Source: Bryopsis sp. KO-2023 (lineage: Eukaryota > Chlorophyta > Ulvophyceae > Bryopsidales > Bryopsidaceae). From it: a stretch of DNA of 64,000 bases. The notes below the pieces were generated by a model that saw nothing but the letters and a program-made list of their open reading frames with translations, searched no databases and was not told the DNA's origin. This document shows positions 58,386 through 64,000 of this stretch, piece by piece; position 1 is the first letter of the stretch; every line of letters starts with the position of its first letter. The translations under genes were made by a program, and so were the position numbers. Location of the stretch: NCBI GenBank assembly GCA_030272585.1, contig BSYQ01000014.1:744001-808000 (forward strand), written 5' to 3'.

Positions 58386-58432
58386 AAGGCAAGTGATTGG
58401 ACTGTCCATGGGGTTCGATCCCCCTATGCCTT
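58386..58432 (+). ncRNA. tRNA-like structure B
   Basis: AAGGCA (58386-58391) pairs perfectly with TGCCTT (58427-58432). Inside are a short hairpin TGGA-CTG-TCCA (58398-58408) and a T-arm GGGG-TTCGATC-CCCC (58410-58424). The element directly follows the A-rich tract. Its sequence outside the T-arm differs from structure A, so conservation is of shape rather than of bases. No T-run terminator follows. Confidence 0.6.
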
Positions 58433-58753
58433 CGTTTCTTTCTTGATTCATGTTAAATTGCTTTACAGTAAAATGTTGCATGCTCTAATTTGATTTTTTC
58501 TATTCTTGCTGTGCCAGAATAGGAATGCGAAGCGACTTCCATAATCATAATTACAACCCACAGCAAAAGAGAGCCATCACCCTCTATGAAGCGACTACAG
58601 CTTCAATATACTTCGTGAGTGGTGGCAAAAAATCGTGACCTCATGGACAAGGATGGGAAATTGCCAAAGTGGGTTCTGGGAGGGTTGGGGAGAGCATTAT
58701 TGAGAAAAAATCGGCCGCCAATTTTCAAGAAATAGACACCATTCTCAACATAC

Positions 58754-58784
<31 letters not shown>

Positions 58785-61283
58785 TAGTGCCTTAAGATGT
58801 CCCAGAGAAGAAGAAAATGTATCAATTGATACTTTTTAGCAATTTTTTTGATACTTCCTCAGCTTTGCCTGAGAGATCAGTCATCGATCAGTCCATGATA
58901 TTTTGGTTGGTTGGTTGGAAAAAAATGCCATCGACAGAGGCCATCAGAATAAAAAAAATTCGAATAAATAATTCAGAATATTTGTTACAGGCAGAGCCCT
59001 GAGCGAAGAAAATATTCTAGATACCCCCCCCCTTCTCTTTTCTTCCCTGACTACCAAATCAGTATCAACCCTTAGTATAACTCTTTCCCCCTTCAAAACC
59101 CCAATTAATAAAAAAAAAGTTCTAAGCAAATGCAAGTGCTATCTTTTTCCCCAATCAGAGAGAGCCATCAGAAAAACATCTCGTTTCTCGAACTGCTACA
59201 ATCCCTGGACCCCTCTTCTCCTTTAAACCAAAATATAAAATAACAAAGGCAGCATATATGGATGGACGGATGGGAGACATCCTTGTCTAAATCGATTTTC
59301 CCACAAAATATTTTTGATGGAAGTTTTGCCTCATTTCTCAGGAAGGTCCCCTCCACCACCCCCAAACAAAAAACACCCAAGAAAAAAAACACCCAAAAAA
59401 CTAAACACTGGGTATTTAGTAGCAGCCTCCCCTCCCCCACTGGTTTTCCTGACAAAATTCAACTTTTTACTTTTACTTTGTTTTTTTCTTGCTTTTTCTT
59501 TTTCTTCCTTAATCAATAATGTAAATCCAACTCTATATCTCTCCCAAACATCTTTTTGTTTCCTTCTTTTTTTTGAAATAGATTTTCATCCAAAGAGCGC
59601 CTCATTCAAACCCAAACAGCCTCACCAAAACATTCCCATTAAGGATTCATGAAAAAAGACAGGATGTATGTATGAAAATATATTGAAGCAGTATATATAT
59701 ATCCCTGTTTGATGCAGACAGATAAACCCATGATATTTTTACCAATGATTTTTTTGAACCACTGGAGACTGAAGATGGGGGTCGATCAACAAACTCATGC
59801 CCCAGCTAGGGATCTTATCCTTCCCATAAAAAAAAATGCCAGACGCATTATCAGCATTATATCTTCTCGGGGTGGGCGGGGAACAGAAAACAAAACAAAG
59901 CACTAGTAGCACCATATTAGGCCAGGAAGCTCTGGTGCAACCCCCCTCCCCCCCCCCAAAAAAAAAAAACCAGAAAGATAAGATAAGATAACATATCAAG
60001 ACTGACTAGCTGGACGCTTTTCCTCCTATCTCTCCACCCCCGAAATACTCCACCCCCAGTCAGACATATAGACATATGCAGTCCCACAGATAGGGCTAGC
60101 AAATAAAAAAGAAATTGTTTCCTAGTTGCTGTTCCCCATTGGTTCAGCCTTCAGTGTAAACAAGAAAAAAAAAACAAGTTATGAAAAAAAAAACAAGAAC
60201 TAAGCAAAACAAAACAAAACAGCCCCCTGCCTGCAGCCCCACAAAAAAAAAGTGAGGAAAAAACCCTCCAAAATGATATAAAAAAAGACAATTTCCAAAA
60301 GATATTTTTTGTTTTTTTTGTTTTTCTTTTTGAAGAAGGAAAAAATCCGTATGGATACGGAAAAGTGTTTTTTTGGTTTTTGGATTTTTAGAATTTTTGA
60401 GTTTTTAGCCCCTCCCTCCCTCCCGAATAAAATTTTCTCTTCTCTCCCCCTCCTTTTCCCCCCATCCTTACTCAATATTCGATATAGAAATTTCAAAAAA
60501 AGCAAACCACCAAGCATATCAATTCATGAAAAAGAAAGCCCATTTCCTTCAATCCAACCTCAATAAACAAAACAGTCCCTCTCACAACCACATCCCCAGA
60601 TTTTCTTGAAAAAGTTCTCACTCTTTTTTTTTTCTTTCACTTTTTTCAAAAACCACCACTGAGAGTATTTTGCCACTCCAAACCTTGACGATTTCTTAAC
60701 TGTGGTGTTTTTTTCATCTTCTTTTTTTAATACAAAATTCTTCCCCAACTAGCAATACTCAAGCCAATATATTCAAAATGTTCCAACAAGTTTTTTTCCC
60801 CCTTCTTTCTTGAGCCTTGCCTGCTTGTTCAATTTTCAGCCAAAAAAAAAAATTGGCCCCCAAAACCCCACTCCCCATCCCCCGGCCCCCCCTGACCCCT
60901 TCTTGTAATAATACCCCCTTGAAAAGCCTCATCTCTTGATATACGTATTTCCTTAATGAATTTTAAGTCTTTTTTTTTCTTTTTTTTTAATGTGTGGGGG
61001 GCAGCAGAGGGTTTGGGAAGCTCCCCCCTTTTTTCAAAAAAAAACAAAATGGAAGCCATATGCATTCCAGCTTTTCGTTTTCTTGTTCAAACAAACAAAC
61101 AAAACCTACCTATCAATAATCTTATCAACTTGTTCAGAGATCCCTCCGCTTGTATTTAAAATGATACATACAACAAAATTCCTTAATACAAAAACACGCA
61201 CACACACAAACACACAAACACAATTCTTGACCTTGCTCCTGAAGCTTTACTAATATATACATATAAATATATATATATATATA
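58433..61283. other. Gene-free low-complexity DNA
   Basis: About 2.8 kb of AT-rich sequence with A, T and C homopolymers, TA and GA microsatellites (58758-58785, 61258-61284) and no coherent coding exon. Confidence 0.55.
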
Positions 61284-62622
61284 TCAGGTTCTTGGCAAAT
61301 TCTCAACTACGCTTTCCCCTCCATCCGGCCAGAGAGGACATCTCCATTGCTCCTCCCCTTGGCCATCGCCCCACCAATCGACACTTATACAATTAGTCAT
61401 ACCAATCAAATGCGAGCCCCCCCTTCCTTCCGGCCCCCAAAAAGACACCCTCGGAAACCTGAACGCCTCCGGACAGCTATAATTCCTCTGAAATCGTCTC
61501 GCTAGAGCATCAAATCCATCCACCCTTTCATCCTCCCCACACGGGCAGCTGCAATTCACTTTCCCAAACCCTCTTTCGGCAGCACTCCACTGCCACCCCT
61601 CACTACATGGGGTCTCAGGTTCGAATCTCCTTGCCAACTCATCAAACCCATCCCTACCCCCGCTTTCGTTTCTCCCCTGATCGCTAGTCTGGTCCCCTTC
61701 CTTTTCCCAGCCCACCCCTGACTCATCAAACCCAAACACCGGATTCGAAACCATCCACACACCATACTCCTCCTCCTCCACCACCACCCTGTTTTCACTA
61801 CCAAATCCTTGCGATAATGACCTTTTCAGGGTTCGCTGGACATCCCCCAATTTCCCCGACGCCGTCGAAATCTGATGCTTGGCTTTTTTCACTCCGGAGG
61901 CGATTTTTGAAAGGCTCCTTCTCGGTTTGCTCAGGGCTGATTTGATCTTGCTGAGAGTTTTCGATGGCCTGGATGGGGGGCTGGCTTCCTCCAGGCTGTG
62001 GGCTGCTTTTCGTGAAACCGAGAAGTCCATGAGGTCCGTTTGATCTTCAAACCAATGCAGTTGCTGAGCGGAATTCACCTCGAAGGGAGAAGGAAAAGGC
62101 AATTCCTGGAGCTTGCGATAATGGAGGGGGTTTCGCAACGCCGATTTTATCATAGCCTGCCGAAACCACCACCGGATGGTCAGTTCAAATCAAATTTTAC
62201 CTGCTGGCTGCTGAGGGTTTCAAATTTCTCTCCTGAGGATTTTTTTTCCGATGCAGTTGATTGTTCAAGCAGCTTTTTTAATGTGGATGATGCTACATTA
62301 CGATTTGCATGAATCCCTGGCTCTTGGGTTCCACTGAACAGCGATCGAATGACCCTCGCCGGCTTAACCCGGCTAGGAACGAAAATTTCGATCTAGAACC
62401 GCGCGCGCGTATGTTAAGCGAAAGAGTTTGGCCACCCACCCTGACCGAATTCGAGGACATCGATCGGCTGTGTCCAGAATCGGGACGTCCCCTTACGCCC
62501 GTGGGGGCAGCTGTGCAGCTCGCGATATATTCGCTGGCTGTCTTGGTCAATCCATCGGCTGAGCATTGCCAGCGCTCCCGATTGGGGTCCGAATAGGCTC
62601 TCTGAAACGCTGCGTGAATCAT
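61284..62622 (-). CDS. Member 2 of the GVWMV-N-NPV family (415 aa)
   Basis: Three exons right to left, phase 0 throughout: 62440-62622, 62201-62392 and 61284-62156. The start MIHAAFQRAYSDPNRERWQ is the first ATG of the chain; the first exon is less certain than the other two. After a Ser/Lys-rich region comes a basic helical stretch (KTLSKIKSALSKPRRSLSKI, then GVKKAKHQIS), then the shared motif EYGVWMVSNPVFGFDE. The C-terminal part has a 23-residue unit repeated twice, (R/V)DGFD(E/A)LARRF followed by C(S/P)E and aromatic residues. Family unknown. The shared basic helix plus motif order with the 28.3-kb gene supports paralogy. Confidence 0.66.
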
Positions 62623-63507
62623 TGTGGAGGGGGGAGGTGTTGAACCTGCACGCACCATCCCCGAATTTATCCATGCCGGCGAGAATACGGCCCTTTTCCG
62701 CAAACAGCACCCCGCGAAAAAAAAGCGATCCACGAAACGCCACCATAGCAGGGGACGAGAAAAGTAACGCACCGCCTGCATGGAGCAAAAACACGGAGGG
62801 GTAGCGCAAAGTGGAAAAAGGGAAACGCCACTCATACCTTTTTTTGTGCAACGTTTTCGCGTTTCCAATCGGAAGACTACAAGAACTGGGCTCGAAGCCG
62901 GTTCGAACGATCGACCTTGCTTTCTTGAGGGAAAAAAAACAAAAATTCAAAAATTTGTGAACGATATGGCAAGCAGGAGCGCGAGGAGCGGTGGTGAAAT
63001 AGTTTGGAAGGGGGGGGGGTCAGGACAGATCCATCAAAAATCCGATAATATTGTGACGTCGTTTTGTTTTCTGTGGTTGGAGAGAGGTGCTTTATGTGAC
63101 GAAAATGTGTAGCTTTTCGCCTCTTTTTTTTTGGCCGTTAGAAGGAGAAAAAAAGGTGCTGTGGTGTCCTGTCATTTTTTTCAACGTAAAAACAAAAACT
63201 CAACTCAACGCGACGCCTAGAAAAATCGAAGCGATCAATACCAAAAACTAATGTCGAAACACACAAAAGCCAGAAGCTCTGCTTTCGGTGCTCAACGAAA
63301 AGCACAAAGATGGATCGAATTGGAAGGGTTGTTTTGAAGAATGACGAATCTAGGCGTGACGTCTTTTGCCACCAAACATCGGGATTCGGTTACTGGAAGC
63401 TTCTGCCGAGCATTGCTGAGAAAAGAGGGCATGAACGGTCTTTTCATCCAGTGACGACTTTGTTCGATTCTTTTTGTCGTTTTTTTGACGAAGCGATTTG
63501 CTGAGCG
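62623..63507. promoter_or_regulatory. Divergent upstream region
   Basis: Between the leftward GVWMV-family gene and the rightward gene at 63.5 kb. No supported gene; presumably promoters and 5' UTRs. A 215-codon-class set of overlapping frames on the minus strand up to 62950 is probably shadow. Confidence 0.4.
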
Positions 63508-63927
63508 ATGGCAGAGGAAGAGGAAGCTCCTCCACAACCGGTAGCGACGGTTTTCCGCAAAATCCACGATTAAATGTCAACGGAGACGTCTCATTCCGAA
63601 AACAAAGATCCCTGATTCAAGAAAAAGACGTCACTGTGACGCACAGTGCAAATGGATGTGTTTTTTTTTTCCGATTTCGTCTCCTTTTTCGGGAGAATCG
63701 TTGCTTTTTTGTTTTTTTTAGAGATTTGTGCAACTCCTTTTTATGAAGAAAAGGACGTGCAGAGGATTGAAATGTGCGTCAGTTTTGAGAATAGCTTTTC
63801 CCCCCCTTTCCGATGGCAGTCATGTCTTTCTGCAAAAATTTTCTCAAAAACTTTTTTTCTGTTTGTGGTGCTTTTGGTAAAGAGCTGGGAGGGAACTTTC
63901 AATGATGATGGATTGCCACATGGGCAG
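63508..63927 (+). CDS. 5' part of a possible MORN-repeat gene (runs off the window)
   Basis: A first exon candidate MAEEEEAPPQP ends at a donor (CCG/GTAGCG) near 63540. A later exon 63883-63927 reads SWEGTFNDDGLPHGQ/GTGTGC, which matches one MORN unit (YEG.F.DG.PHG.G). MORN repeats occur in radial-spoke and membrane-junction proteins. Only one unit is visible and the exon chain is not proven; the phase between the two exons is consistent with phase 0. Confidence 0.35.
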
Positions 63928-64000
63928 GTGTGCTGTCAAAATTCTGTGGAAAATTGTTATTGCTTGCAAACATAATACACTGACTCAGCAATAATTCAAT

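Noticed and set aside
61600-61640. CAGGTTCGAATCTCC looks like a box B
   Set aside because: It lies inside the coding sequence of the GVWMV family gene on the minus strand (FEPETP region) and has no tRNA fold around it.
62860-62935. GGTTCGAAC near GATCGACC, considered as a tRNA gene
   Set aside because: No 7-bp acceptor stem or anticodon arm could be drawn on either strand.
1-64000. CRISPR arrays, bacterial operons or integrated viral genes
   Set aside because: No regularly spaced direct repeats with unique spacers, no prokaryotic gene clusters and no viral hallmark proteins were found.

Overview
This is nuclear DNA from a photosynthetic eukaryote, most likely of the green lineage. Genes are split by spliceosomal GT-AG introns (one GC-AG), and intergenic and intronic DNA is full of A/T and G homopolymers. 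The best lineage markers are a pyruvate dehydrogenase kinase with the plant-type ...QEPLP tail, a plant-like exocyst SEC15, and a small membrane protein with what looks like a primary-plastid transit peptide ending VRA/E. I favour an early-diverging streptophyte or other green alga, but the sequence cannot fix the species. Exon boundaries below were placed by hand from splice sites, reading phase and recalled family sequence; no transcript data or searches were available.

Layout. 0-3.6 kb: 3' part of SEC15 (+). 4.0-4.5 kb: DNL zinc-finger (Zim17/HEP type) protein (-). 4.5-7.7 kb: low-complexity DNA. 7.7-10.9 kb: NOT4-type RING protein (-) lacking an RRM. 11.6-12.1 kb: an unusual G-rich element with inverted ends. 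12.6-13.05 kb: plastid single-TM protein (-). 13.5-16.1 kb: large helical protein, probably mitochondrial (+). 16.6-19.4 kb: hAT-transposase-derived gene (-) whose catalytic second Asp is gone. 19.75-19.95 kb: a 205-bp MITE-like element. 22.9-24.1 kb: small Tudor-like protein (+). 25.9-26.6 kb: hypothetical (-). 28.3-29.25 kb: first member of an unrecognised GVWMV-NPV family (-). 29.9-31.9 kb: spliceosomal cyclophilin H (+). 32.9-36.7 kb: eIF2-gamma, nine exons (+). 37.6-39.0 and 43.8-47.8 kb: two ankyrin-repeat proteins with signal peptides (- and +), flanking the pyruvate dehydrogenase kinase (40.9-42.1 kb, +). 50.1-51.1 kb: secreted Cys-rich protein with Arg/Lys-rich tandem repeats (+). 55.1-58.2 kb: two unrecognised genes (+). 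61.3-62.6 kb: second GVWMV-NPV family member (-). The right end holds the start of a possible MORN-repeat gene.

The most striking observation is a pair of non-coding elements at 54,230-54,328 and 58,350-58,432. Each has the order U-rich strand, short GC hairpin, second U-rich strand, A-rich tract, then immediately a small tRNA-like fold with a canonical T-arm. In both, the three strands line up as about seven consecutive major-groove base triples, each with one C+.G-C among U.A-U triples, although the pyrimidine patterns differ (5 T before the C in one, 3 T in the other). This is the 3'-end architecture of vertebrate MALAT1 and MEN-beta (ENE triple helix plus RNase P-cleaved tRNA-like RNA). 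One copy lies about 165 nt after the stop codon of a predicted protein-coding gene; the other follows a GC-rich segment with an 11-bp perfect stem.
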